Shown here: piece by piece, positions 24,800-36,051 of the stretch
Layout: the number at the start of each line of letters is the position of its first letter
How positions within the stretch are numbered: position 1 is the stretch's first letter
Assembly (NCBI GenBank): GCA_023101725.1
Contig: JALJCO010001338.1
Coordinates: 32,199 to 96,198, forward strand
DNA length: 64,000 bases
From: Atherinomorus stipes
Lineage: Eukaryota; Chordata; Actinopteri; Atheriniformes; Atherinidae
Reading direction: 5' to 3'
The notes under the pieces: model-generated
What the model saw: the letters and a program-made list of their open reading frames with translations, nothing else
Told to the model about the DNA's origin: nothing
Databases searched by the model: none
Translations under genes and position numbers: made by a program

Positions 24800-25440
24800 T
24801 CATCCGCTAGGGGCTGGCTCCAAGAGCGAGCAAATCCCCATAGACTCCCATGTTAAAAACGCCAACTTCACAGCAGAAATAAACAGGTTTACAGCCTGGT
24901 TCAAAAAATCATTTTAGGTTTATTAGGTCAAGTTTACCTTCATGTCAACTGTGAGGGGGGTGAATTTTTTTATAACTCATTCGTTTAGATGTTATTTATT
25001 CTTCAAATTACACATAATTAAGGGTGTGTCCTTATGATTGACATGCGGCAGACCGGAAGCTCCGCCTGCCGACCGGAGGCTCCTAGTTAGCTCCTTCTTT
25101 GCTCTTAATAAGGTCTCAGTTTGTTACAGAGTCGCACAACGGCGGTGTTTAGTCAGCGAATTGCAAGTCTAAGCATGTCTTACCTTAACCATGCCGCTTA
25201 GGGGGCTTATCTTTGTTAGCTCCTCTTAGTTTCGTGTTAGCTCAGTTAGCGTTTAGCCCACAGTACGTCAGCTGTCAATCATTTGCCCCGCGGCCGCGCT
25301 GTGCCCATTTTAGTATTTTCCTGGAGTGACGACGTACGTGACACGGCAAGATGGCGACGGTAAGACACGCCCACCTGGCTTCACATTTCTCTATTCAGAA
25401 GAGACCGGAAGCTACGTCCAGTAATTATATACAGTCTATG
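24800..25440. repeat. Teleost-type dispersed repeat
   Basis: Begins with CTAGGGGCTGGCTCCAAGAG and CCCATAGACTCCCATGTT and ends with GACCGGAAGCTACGTCCAGT followed by TATATACAGTCTATG. An ACCGGAAGCT word recurs in the middle (about 25053). These boundary words are typical of an abundant non-coding fish repeat. Assignment is from memory of such repeats and not from an alignment. Confidence 0.45.
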
Positions 25441-26917
25441 ACGTGCACAGATCGTCTATTAGTGACAGACATCGCACTCTAACACTTAACCTGTAGTTAA
25501 AGAGACTTCTATTTTTAAGTGCATGCTGGTCTGCTGCAGTGTGTGGGAGGTCAGAGATGAAAATCAGAGAAGAGAAGCCACAGAGCAACCACAACCACTT
25601 CCTATTTATAAGAATTGTTCTCATTGCCGAGCTTGAACCCCGCGTTAACAGTTAACCCATCTCTGTTTAGGGTAACAGAATCCTTGTAACTCAATTCTTA
25701 AAAAGAGGACGGCTAACAACCTCCATGTTTATGCTAAACTGGAATGAACAACATGCAGCATACCTGCAGCCTTCCTGTTTTCCTGTTACCACATTTAGAT
25801 TTCCAACTTTGCTTTTAGAAGTAATCTAAATTACTGCAGAGACAGAGGAATAAATTTACCAGTTACGGTCCTGATTCCCTTGATATTTTAAAGCAACTTT
25901 GTAGTTGGTTTATTGACCCACCATGAGCAGGGGGCAGGTAAGCTTTGGGTTCAGGGGGACATTTCTTTCACTAAAGCTGCTAAATTAAAATCTCTCTTTA
26001 TTTCTTGTATATAAAATACAAGTAGTCAGGGCCGTTGCAACAAGGCAAGCAAACCAAGCAATTACTAGCACTGCGAGCTGGACGGGGGCCCCAAGACAAT
26101 AGCTGGTCTGGTTTTGAACTGAATGTAACGACAAACTGCGGAGCTTCCCTTTAAATTCAGTGATTGTCACTGCAGAAAAGTTTGGATAGGTGTCCACTCC
26201 CATTCCCACTGCGTCTATCAGAGTGTGTCCCCCCTGCTATGACCCACCGTTTGTTAAAAAGTAGGCTTATATGTTATTACAGGTTCCTACATGTTTTAAC
26301 AAGTTAAAGACTTTTTAAGACCTGAATTTAATTACCAAAACACAGATCCTTCTAGATTTATAAAGATAAAGTAAAAAAAGACATATTGAACAACTTTTGG
26401 CCATCACAACCTACAGTATGTCTATCATTGGTACTCGGTTTGAAATTTTCTTACCAAAGGTAAACAAGATATTTACGCAAGTAAATATCAAGTACAAGTA
26501 CAAGTTCTGCTCGGGGCCTCCAAATTCCTTGAAACGGCCCTGCAAATAGTAAAAAGTATAACTGGATTGGCTTTTGTTTAATACAGAGAAGTAGCAGATT
26601 TCAATTCCTTCTTTGCTTTAAATCAATCTGAGCTGAAAATCCCCGCTCTGATCCAATAATTTGATGGTGTGAAACTACGTGTTTGCTTCTCAGACGTGGT
26701 TGACACCCACAGTTTGCATCTTTTGCTGTCAAGCAGTTGAAACCACAGAAAGAAGATGAAGTGTGAAGAGGCTGTCTAGCAGGAATTGTATTGTTGCAAG
26801 TTTGCTTGATGAAGCATTTTAAGATCGACCTGATTTATAACCGACTGTAAATTCAGGTTGAGAGCCATCAGTCCCCACAGAGATTAAGAAACAACAGCTT
26901 GAATTTCGCCGGCCAAA
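25441..26917. other. Intergenic and 5' flank of gene B
   Basis: No coding segment was found. The last 200 bases before the gene B start contain AACCACA (26740-26746, a RUNX-type site) and GCAGGAATT (an ETS-like core). Both are short enough to occur by chance. Confidence 0.4.
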
Positions 26918-29900
26918 ATGAGGAACTTCTTTATCTTTTCCAGTCTTTTGTGTGGTAAGAGTTTTCCTAAGATGAATACAGGAATTATTTCATATTTGAC
27001 ATGATGTGACAGTCTTTAATCATATGTCATTCTGACAGCTGCATTGACAGAAAGTGCCGACATCAACGTAGAAGGACATGAGTGGCAGGAAATGTCCTTC
27101 CAGTGTGCTCACCGACTTGCATTTAATAATGAAAAGTACCTCTGCAAGGATCCGTGTAAAAGTGATGAAGACGTGCTGGTAACTGTCTCACCTGGTAAAA
27201 CAGCGGAGTCTGGGAGGATAACGTTAAAGGATCACGGGGATGGAGTCTTCACCGTGACCTTCAAGCAGCTTCAGCTGTCAGACTCCAGCAGTTATCTTTG
27301 TGGAGTGAAGAGGTTGGGCATAGACACATATACTTCAGTTCGCCTGCGTGTACACAAAGGTATGTCCAACATGTTTTCATTTTGACTGTATATCCATGAA
27401 ATAGATTGTATTTGTATGGAAATGAGGTCATGGACAACTAGTAAGAGGAAATGTGTCCAGATCTGGTCATTTTTTGGGCTCTATACACCATCACAGTGGA
27501 TGTGGTATCAAACCAAAGACTTTCAGCTTCAATTTGAGGAGATTTACATACAAACCTGGTGAAGAGTGTAGGAATTACAACAGTTTCCATACCTGCCCCC
27601 CACTTTTTAAGGGACCAAAAATAAAAGGACAGTCATAAACTGAATTTTTAATATTTGGTAGTAACTTATTTGCAGATGTGAGTGTGGGGTCCTGTCACTA
27701 CAGGCGCTTTCAGACCGGACGAACCTTATGGAGCTTCTATAACATTTTTGGGAACCAGGCCGTATTTTCTGCACTATTACTGCACTAGCACTCGCTGAAT
27801 GGTTTCTCCCTCGATAACATCATCACGCACGGTGTCCAAACTTGGTGTGTGGAAATGTCCTTGTTCCAGGTGTTCATTTAAAGGAGTGATGACATAGCAG
27901 TAAAAACTAGTTTATGTTGTTGGCATTGCAGCATATGTCAAATCTCCAAAGAAAAAAACGTCATTTTTTACAGCGGGGGATTGTTTTGAAACGCCAGACC
28001 TCACTTCCTCAGTAATACAGTTGGGTCCAGGGATGATATGCAGCTTTACCCGGAGACAAAGTTGACTTCATTTTGATTGGCTACACCTTATTTGGCTATG
28101 ACCTTATTTAGAGAAAGTAGGTCAAGCTGCCCTAGCGGTCAGAGTTTGCTAAAGGCTATCTGTTAGCATCATTTGCATTTCAGACAGTGAGCTACGTTTA
28201 TCAGACAAGACAGCATTTAGAAAATAAATAAACTTACAGGTAATGACAAGGTTGTGGCCCCCTCCCTCAGTGTTGCTGCAGAAGTTTTTTTTTAAATCCA
28301 TTTGTTTGAAAACCCAGACCTGAAGACCCAGTCACTCCTCCGCTCGTAGTTGAATCAGACAGCAGAGGGTGCATAGACCGTAAGGAGAGAGGAGGGGGGG
28401 GGGGCTGTTTACTTGATAGTGTGCTCTTATTGGAGCAAATGAATTACGTAGAATGATAGAACTACGTAGAATGATAACCTGCTGTCTGATTCAACTGTTT
28501 CTGAGCAGAGAGACAAAGCTGACAGACCATAAACAGGAACTTTGATTCTCACTCTGGACATTCACATGGCCTCATCAGTGCACAACAGATCATATTATAC
28601 ACCCAAAACCCCAGAAAAGGGAAATTTGATGTCATGGAACCTTTAAGCTCTGCAATTGTTCCCCCTGGGAACAAAAGTGTTTCTCTGTGCAATCAAATTA
28701 GCAGACAAGTCACTGGTGAGTGGCTGGCAGAAAGGGGAACTTTTTCATGCCTGGATCTGTGTATATATACGGTATATATATATATGTACACTGTTTATAT
28801 ATGTACAGTATTTATATACATACTGTATATATTTATATTTATTTATAAAGATAGACCTGCCAATATTTTAGGCCGATATTTGCGTTTTTTTGCTGATATT
28901 GGCATCAGCTGGTAGGTTGGGTGTTGACCGGTAATTCCCCCCCCCCCCCCCCCCCAGTGAACTGTTTCGTTTTTATTTATAACAAGTTACATTTTTCTAT
29001 TTAACATTTGTTTATAAGTGTACTGTTTCTCTTCTATGTATTTATCTAAAGTACTTTGTCATTTTTTATCTTAAGAGTTTCAAAATTAGTTTTCATGGTC
29101 TCCTTCATTATGTTAATTTTGAGGCTAAATGCAATATCAGCCCCAAATATCAGCCATTGCTCATGAAAAAATATGGTATTGGTCGAACCTTTATAAATAA
29201 ATAAATTATATACATATATATAGTTGTATATATATACACACACATCTTCAAAATACTGTAAACTGAGAATCTCTCTCCTCAACACAGCTGTTCGTGCAAC
29301 TACTGAACCTGCCATTTCTTCTACGTGGACATATCTGAACGTTACAAACTCGACACAGCAAACAGCTACAGCAGAAAATAATGAGTCGACAAGCTTCTCA
29401 ACAGGTAGGAACACATTTATAGTTATATTGCAAACATTACAACATAAGATGTACATTAAGTCATATTTTTATGCTTTCTCGCAGCAACAAACTTCACGAA
29501 TGAAGCAGAGCAGAACATCCGCCCCGGTGAGTTTCCCTGTGATCATGTGTCATATGTCTGAAGCATGAACGTGACCATAGGATCCTCTGATGTTTCCACA
29601 GGTATGGCGGTGTATGCAACGGTCGGGACTGTTGCTACACTCGCTATCTTGCTGCTGGCTGTACTCCTACAGAAATGCAGGAAAATGTCAAAATGTCAAA
29701 CACACATTTGCGCCACCAGAAATGTAAATGAGAAAAGCAAGAAGAAGGTAAACCACGTTGAGACATCTCTTAACAGCATATCAACTGCTTCATTTGTGGA
29801 ACATGTTTGTTTCTGGCAGTAACCTGAGCTATGAGTTTCCTTTCCTGGTTTCAGAGGTGAACATGATGAAGGGGGTTTCCAAAAGTTTTTTTCTTTTTGA

Positions 29901-30986
29901 ATGTAACCTGCAGCACTTTAGCTTGACAAAGTGTTAAACCTCAACGATTCTCAGTTCAACAAAGCACAGCAGGGGTTAGGGATTCATGTCTGCTTTACTT
30001 CACTGAAATGGTCATGAACACAAGTGAGATTTTTTCTAAATGCCATGGATTAACATTTAAAGTAGCGTTTAGCAGTGAGGTTGGACTCGGCTGTCAGTAA
30101 TCCAGGAAAATAATATTTACATGCAGTATTTTACTATGTCTGTTATAATACAACCCACAAAGTTGTACCAGCCTTGACTGTGTAAAGGTTATAACGCCTA
30201 GTTTTAACTGAGTCATTTGTTATGTGTAAAATAGTGAAAAAACAGCAACTAAACCCTAAATTGATATTTCCAGGTGAAGTTACTTTAAAATATCAGTGTT
30301 TGGGGAAAATTCTCCTTTGATTCTACGGTTTTTGTCCCCCAAATGTGGACAGTCATTGTCCAGTCTTGTGTATGCATGGACTAGTTTTCTGCAACACTCT
30401 GAGACAGGATGTTCCTGATTTAGACAACATAGTGAAAAATTATATCATCTTCATAATTTACACCATGATACTGTGGCAACTCTAAATGTTTTTGCAAGCC
30501 TACAGTATTCTTATTTTTCCTTTACCTTTATTGGGGATTCTGGGTAAATTTTACCTTTATTTTAACCCAATCTAAGTGTAGAGCACAAAAGATCTGTCTA
30601 ATACTGTATGTTTTCTTTCTTTGCAACAGGCTGACTGCAGCAGGCAGGCGCCACAAGCATCGCCAGCAGGAACCGACTGTAGCAGAGTCACGCCTATTTA
30701 TGAAAACATCTCTTTCTTTGAAGGTACTGCGGGATCCAAGCATCCACCTGCAGATCACCAAAACCACCATGTAACCGCTAGAATCTACACGAACCCTTTA
30801 CCTCCTGCAACATCTGAAAGAAAGGCCGACGAGTTTGTCGGAAAACACTCACGTAAACCGAAGAGACGTGAAAGTACAGAAAACAGTACAAGCAAAGTAT
30901 CTCACTGTCTTTCCAGGGAATCCTTTGGCCAAAACTCCAACAAGCTTTGGTTTGGTTTAGATTTATCAAAAATAAATCAGAGTTAG
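26918..30986 (+). CDS. Gene B: CD300/CMRF35-like receptor, one V domain, YxN tail
   Basis: Single-pass immune-type receptor of 339 residues. Exons: 26918-26954 (leader), 27039-27359 (V-set domain), 29288-29404 and 29485-29526 (stalk), 29602-29747 (membrane), 30630-30986 (tail, TAG stop). Phases are 1,1,1,1,0 and all borders have AG/GT. The leader is MRNFFIFSSLLC. The V domain has the canonical cysteines C35 and C100 (SSSYLCGV) and the CD300-type second pair C48 and C52 (KYLCKDPC). The stalk is Thr/Ser-rich with NVT, NST, NES and NFT glycosylation sites. The membrane span is about residues 176-197, without charge. Of the tail tyrosines, Y245 (PIYENI) and Y274 (RIYTNP) have Asn at +2, which fits Grb2-type SH2 binding; neither fits the ITIM consensus because of P or R at -2. 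The ligand is unknown (CD300 members commonly bind lipids). Intron 2 contains a 770-bp MITE. The V domain is closest to that of gene D (shared DEDVLVT and GxDTYT). Confidence 0.85.
27877..28646. mobile_element. MITE with TTTAAAGG...CCTTTAA ends in gene B intron 2
   Basis: Inverted ends TTTAAAGGAGTGATGACATA (27877) and TGATGTCATGGAACCTTTAA (to 28646), 770 bp. It contains an inner inverted pair TTGAATCAGACAGCAG (about 28350) and CTGCTGTCTGATTCAA (about 28480) around a G-run. No coding capacity. Confidence 0.75.
28939..28957. repeat. Poly-C tract
   Basis: A run of about 19 C residues in gene B intron 2, just after a TA-rich microsatellite (28755-28850). Likely length-variable and error-prone in sequencing. 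Confidence 0.9.
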
Positions 30987-31071
30987 TCTCAGCTGTGTGA
31001 TTGGGATCTTAATGTGCACGTAAATGGATAAGTGCTCCTCCAGTTATCTTAATGAGCAACTTTATGAAGTA

Positions 31072-31077
31072 AATAAA
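31072..31077 (+). terminator. Poly(A) signal of gene B
   Basis: AATAAA 86 bases after the TAG stop of gene B. Confidence 0.6.
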
Positions 31078-31251
31078 CACTTTATTAATCCTCCAACTAT
31101 AAAATTATGGAAAAAACTATGTCTTATATATTCTAATGTAATTATTTAATGCATTAACATAAAACTATATTATTCAGTGATTGAGGGAAAGGCCTCCAGG
31201 TACAGAATATGAGGATAAAACAGCTTACTGCCTTCTTCATATGACATTGGT

Positions 31252-31719
31252 TAAAGGTACAGTATGTAAAAAAATTAATGGTCAATGGCAGAAAAATGTG
31301 ATATATAATTTAAAACTGTATTTCTATAAATGTGTAATCACTGCACTAGAATACCTGTTATGTGTTTACTTTCTTAGAATGAGTCATTTATATCTACTTG
31401 CCGTGGGATTTTACTACGGTGTCCCTAAGTGGACAAAAAAAAAAAATTGTGTGACGCGAGGACCCTCTGAACTATAAAACTGCTGTACCAGCTTTGTTTA
31501 ATGGGAGTTAGAGACTGTTTGGGATCAGTGATGCCTTAAGAGACATAAAAAGAACAGTCATAGCTACACCTGAGACCGCTGGATCCACTCACCGATGAAA
31601 ACATCTTTATGTCTGGGAGAAATTTGACCACTAATGGCCACCGTACATTCACGACACTGCTTGAAATATGAAATCATGTGAAAGAAAACATCTTTTCTTT
31701 AAAATATCCATCTTTACAG
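31252..31719 (-). mobile_element. MITE with TTAAAGGTACA ends, copy 1 (inverted, right end decayed)
   Basis: Begins TTAAAGGTACAGTATGTAAA. Its interior is the reverse complement of that of 34322-34802 (for example TTAGAATGAGTCATTTATAT, and CAGTCATAGCTACACCTGAG against its inverse). The terminal repeat at the right is no longer recognisable. Confidence 0.75.
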
Positions 31720-32763
31720 AAACTGAGAGCGATCGTTTTCTGCTGCTATTCTTCCGCTATTCCGCTACGAGTTAATTTCCTCGTTTTCTCGGGACAACAA
31801 TTGTTTTCTAGAGATAACGAGATAAATTATCTCATCATCTTGAGAAAGCGAAGTTTGTAATCTAAAAATACCGAGATAATTATCTCCACATAACAATTAA
31901 CCCTTATTCAAGTTGTTTTAAATGGTAAATGGTCTTCTGGAGACTGTTTTTCGTAACCTTTAGCTTTAGTGAACCCACAAAGAAAGCTTCACATTCTCTA
32001 AACTGTTCATGCTGTGACATCTACTTCGCATAAAACACTGACTACTAATCACAAGTAGTCATAAAATCCCACTGAAAAAGAAAGGACTGTCCCTGAACAT
32101 GTTCTATAGCAGATTTGTACAACTGAGAGATTGTCAACGTATTTGCCACCTATATGGCAAACAATAAAAAACTTTTTTATTGTTTGTTTGTGTTTGCTTG
32201 TTTTGTTTTTTCTATTTCTTTATTTATCATTATTTATTATTATTCTCATGCTGTCAAGTGCCAAAGCAGCAGAATGGTGATCTGGCTGTTGTGTTGTGCC
32301 AAACAAATTTGCACTACTATGAGTTTAATGGATATAAAGAAAATAAAGCTTTGATATTTGAGTATTCTTCTTTACTTTTTAAATTTGTTATTTTAGAAAT
32401 ATACTGGTTGAAATTTCCTAAAATTTTTAATGGGACCTGTAATTCTTTTTGCAGATTTCTGTCATATATTACATAATGTTGCACTGTAAGCAGTTTTTTT
32501 TAAAAAAAATTATTTCGAACATAATAAAGAATAAAAGAATAACAACATACAATACAGACAACAACAAAAATTTGTGGGTTGACAACTTACTCATCACACT
32601 TAAAGAAAATCAACTCATGTTCGAAAAGGAGTGAGAGAAAGTATAAATTTTTTCAATCCCGCCCCAATACCATAACCAAATATAGCTGTCTTTCTAACTT
32701 CCTGTTTTTCAACTCCTTTTTTTTCTTTAACCTCACCGAACTCCTGTATATCATACTGTAACA
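31720..32763. other. AT-rich intergenic sequence
   Basis: Non-coding. The reading frames here are long only because of AT- and T-rich composition. No motif supports a gene. Confidence 0.5.
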
Positions 32764-33963
32764 CAGCACAAAAATGCAGTCCAGAATGGTCCAGAGTGGT
32801 TCTGATCCACTCCTTTGTTATTTCAGCTGTGTGTGAGGGTCATTGTCTTGTTGGAAGGTGAACCTTCGGTCCAGTCTGAGCTCCTGAACTCTGGAAGAGC
32901 TTTTCTTCCAGGATCTCTCTGTACTTGGCCGCATTCATCTTTCCTTCAACTGCAACCAGTCGTCCTGTCCCTGCAGCTGAAAAACACCCCCATAGCATGA
33001 TGCTGCCACCACCATGCTTCACTGTTGGGATGGTATTGGGCAGGTGATGAGCAGTGCCTGGTTTTCTCCACACATACCGCTTAGAATGAACTCCAAAAAG
33101 TTCAATCTTGGTCTCATCAGACCAGAGAATCTTATTTCTCTCAGTCTGGGAGTCCTTCATGTGTTTTTGGCAAACTCTATGCGGGCTTTCATATGTCTGC
33201 ACTGAGGAGAGGCTTCCATCGGGCCACTCTGCCAAAAGGCCCGACTGGTGGAGGCTGCAGTGATAGCTGACTTTGTGGAACTTTCTCCATCTCCCTACTG
33301 CATCTCTGGAGCTCAGCCACAGTGATCTTTGGCTTCTTCTTTACTCTCTCACCAAGGCTCTTCTCCCACCATTGCTCAGTTTGGCTGGACGGCCGGGTCT
33401 AGGAAGAGTTCTGGTCGTCCCAAACTTCTTCCATGTAAGGACTATGGAGGCCACCGTGCTCTTAGGAACCTTTAGTGCTGCAGAAATTCTTTTGTAACCT
33501 TGTCCAGATCTGTGTCTCGCCACAATTCTGTCTCTGAGCTCCTTGGACAGTTCCTTCCACCTCATGATCCTCATTTGCTCTGACATGCACTGTGAGCTGG
33601 AAGCTCTTATATAGACAGGTGTGTGTCTTTCCTAATCAAGTCCAATCAGTTTAATTAAACACAGCTGGACTCCAATGAAGGAGTAGAACCATCTCAAGGA
33701 GGATCAGAAGAAATGGACAGAATATGAGTTAAATATGAGTCACTGCAAAGGCTCTGAATATACTTATGACCATGTGATATTTCAGCTTTTCTTTTTTAAT
33801 AAATTGCCAAAAATTTCTACATTTCTGTTTTTTCTGCCAAGTTGGGGTGCTGAGTGACATTAATGAGAAATCAAATTAACCTTTTTGATTTTAGCAAATG
33901 GCTGCAATGAAACAAAGAGTGAAAACTTTAAAAGGGGTCTGAATACTTTCCGTACCCACTGTG
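32764..33963 (-). mobile_element. Tc1/mariner element, family 4 (truncated)
   Basis: The right end with GGGGTCTGAATACTTTCCGT and ACCCACTGTG at 33963 is present. The left part ends abruptly at about 32764. The minus-strand transposase pieces start near 33586 (WKELSKELRDRIVARHRSGQ, LKVPKSTVASIVLTWKKFGT) and continue with [20 protein letters not shown] (first catalytic aspartate), [20 protein letters not shown] and, after a frame change, a DNDPHT segment (second aspartate). The segment with the final glutamate is lost, so it is inactive. Confidence 0.85.
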
Positions 33964-34147
33964 TGTTAAGTTTCACACAACTTCATGGAACAAGAAGTGT
34001 GTTTGAGTTATATTTATGCCTACAGGTGATTGCTATGTCTAACCAGTCAGCACTCAGTGTTTCCTGATCCATGTTTAACTGTATATAGTGTCAACACAAA
34101 AAAAGACAAAGAAAATATCTGACCGTATCATGTACATAGTACCTACT

Positions 34148-35056
34148 AGGGGTGTGTAAATCAATGGTTTGATTACAATATGATAGATTGATGCAGTGGA
34201 TAGCGATTTGATGTATGTCAATATCTCAAATTCAGTCACAATACAATTTGGATTCGATTTAGGATCCACAGATCGATATGAAACAATATGAAATATTACA
34301 AGTAAAAAGCAAGGTGTTTTTTTAAAGGTACAATGTGTAAGAATTGACATCTAGTGGTAAAGATGAGTATTTAAAATAAAAGATGTTTTCTTTCAAATGA
34401 CTGTTGTGAAAGTACGGTGGCTGTTTGTGGCCAAAATTCTCTCAGACATAAAGATGCTTTCATCTGTTAGCAGATCCAGTGGTATCAGGTGTAGCTATGA
34501 CTGTACTTTTTATGTTTAAGTATCCTAAACAGTACACCCATTAAACAAAGCTGGTACAGCAGTTTTAAAGTTCTCACTTTACACACATTATTTTTGTCCA
34601 TTCAGGGACACCATAGTAAAAATGGTGGAACAAATATGTCTGTACATCCCCAGAAAGTAGATATAAATGACTCATTCTAAGAAAATTGACATGTAACAAC
34701 TCTTCTAATTGCAATTACACATCAATAGAAACACAGTCTTGAATTATATATCACATTTTTCTGCCATTATCCTTTGTTTTTTTTACAAACTGTACCTTTA
34801 ACATAACTGTAAGAACCAACTTACTTTATATGCAGTAAATTCTCCTTGAGTAATATCAATCCGCTGTACAGCTGTGCATAAGTATTTTTCAAAAGCATCA
34901 ACATGAGAATCCCTACTTAGGTGGAAAACATTGTGTCAAAGGAACTTCAAAATAAAGCCATTTTCAAAATAAAAGTGGGTTTGACATCGATTTTTGGCTG
35001 ATTTTGGACCGATTTTGGATTGATGTATCAGTATCTTGATGTGCTGTTACACCCCT
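34148..35056. mobile_element. MITE with AGGGGTGT...ACACCCCT ends, host of a second MITE
   Basis: Ends AGGGGTGTGTAA (34148) and TTACACCCCT (35056), flanked on both sides by the same ten bases AGTACCTACT (34138-34147 and 35057-35066), a convincing target duplication. The end sequence resembles hAT-type non-autonomous elements, although those normally duplicate 8 bases. The interior is AT-rich with GATTTTGGA-type words. The MITE at 34322-34802 is inserted in it. Confidence 0.85.
34322..34802 (+). mobile_element. MITE with TTAAAGGTACA ends, copy 2 (nested)
   Basis: Inverted ends TTAAAGGTACAATGTGTAAG and TTTACAAACTGTACCTTTAA, about 480 bp. It shares its interior with 31252-31719 in the opposite orientation. 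Inserted in the element at 34148-35056. Confidence 0.85.
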
Positions 35057-35066
35057 AGTACCTACT

Positions 35067-36051
35067 GTACAATGGAAAACCAAACAAAAGCAGGCAAATT
35101 GTAGTGTAGCAAAGGAAAACACCATGAATGCTAAATAATTGCTTATTTCTCTGCTGTGTTGGAAGTTTAGAGCACTTTTAATTTCTGGTGAAGACACTTA
35201 AATGTTTCACTCAATCTGATCATTCTCAGTGTGTTTGTCCACTATGAAAACATTTGCATGACTGTTAACTCATTTTTTTACATAAAACATATTGATATGT
35301 ACAGTTGTAATTGTTCAAAATATCAGGTATTCATCTCATATGGATCAATGATAACCATAGATTTTGAATAAAAGATGGAAGAAGTCTCTTTGACACATCT
35401 GACTTGTTTGTTATCTGCAATAGTGAAACCTCATGTCATTTTAGACAGGGAGTGGCCTTATATGGAAAAGGATGTAAGTTACCGCATTAAGTTTCAACCA
35501 CCACACAGATGAGTAAGAGCAGAACAAAAACAAAAAATACATTTGTGTTTTAATGAGAAAAGGTTGTTTTGTTTATTTGTTTTTTTAATTGATCAGAGAT
35601 ACTTTGAAGCCAGTGCTTAAATGTTACTTTCACATTCATTTACATGAAACTGTGAATTATTTTTGTCATTTTAAATCATATATTGTGAAGAGATAAAACA
35701 CTTATTCATTCATTTTTGATTGTTTATATTTTCTTTTTGAGCAGGGAAAGGATTAAAAACAATCAGGCCTTATTTAGCATAAAACTGTTTTCCAGCAGAA
35801 CAATACAATATATATACAGATTTATAAGGCTGCGACCTCAGTACAGGCAGCAAATTTGTTTTAATTACATAGTTTTTGTAAGAGTAAATATTCTTTTTTT
35901 AGTCTCATTCGCAACCATGATTTCATAGGCTGAATATGCTGTATGTGAAAGAGGAAGTGTTGTAAGTACAAAGTACCTGACAATCTTTAGCCCAGAGGTT
36001 GCTGCCGTCTTGTATGGCTGGGAACTACCTGACTGTGGACTACTGGGAGAG
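35067..36051. other. 5' flank of gene C
   Basis: Non-coding, AT-rich. The last 110 bases hold a good PU.1-type site (see separate entry). No TATA box is evident at a usual position. Confidence 0.5.
35948..35959 (+). promoter_or_regulatory. PU.1/ETS-type site upstream of gene C
   Basis: AAAGAGGAAGTG lies 93 bases upstream of the gene C start codon and matches the purine-rich PU.1 (Spi1) consensus. TATA-less myeloid promoters often rely on such a site. A related AAAGAGGAACT lies at a similar distance before gene D. Function is inferred from sequence and position only. Confidence 0.45.

Noticed and set aside
30700..30830. ITIM motifs in gene B
   Set aside because: PIYENI and RIYTNP lack I, V, L or S at -2.
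31181..31477. 98-codon + strand frame after gene B
   Set aside because: It covers a MITE found inverted elsewhere in the window (34322-34802), so it is not a gene.
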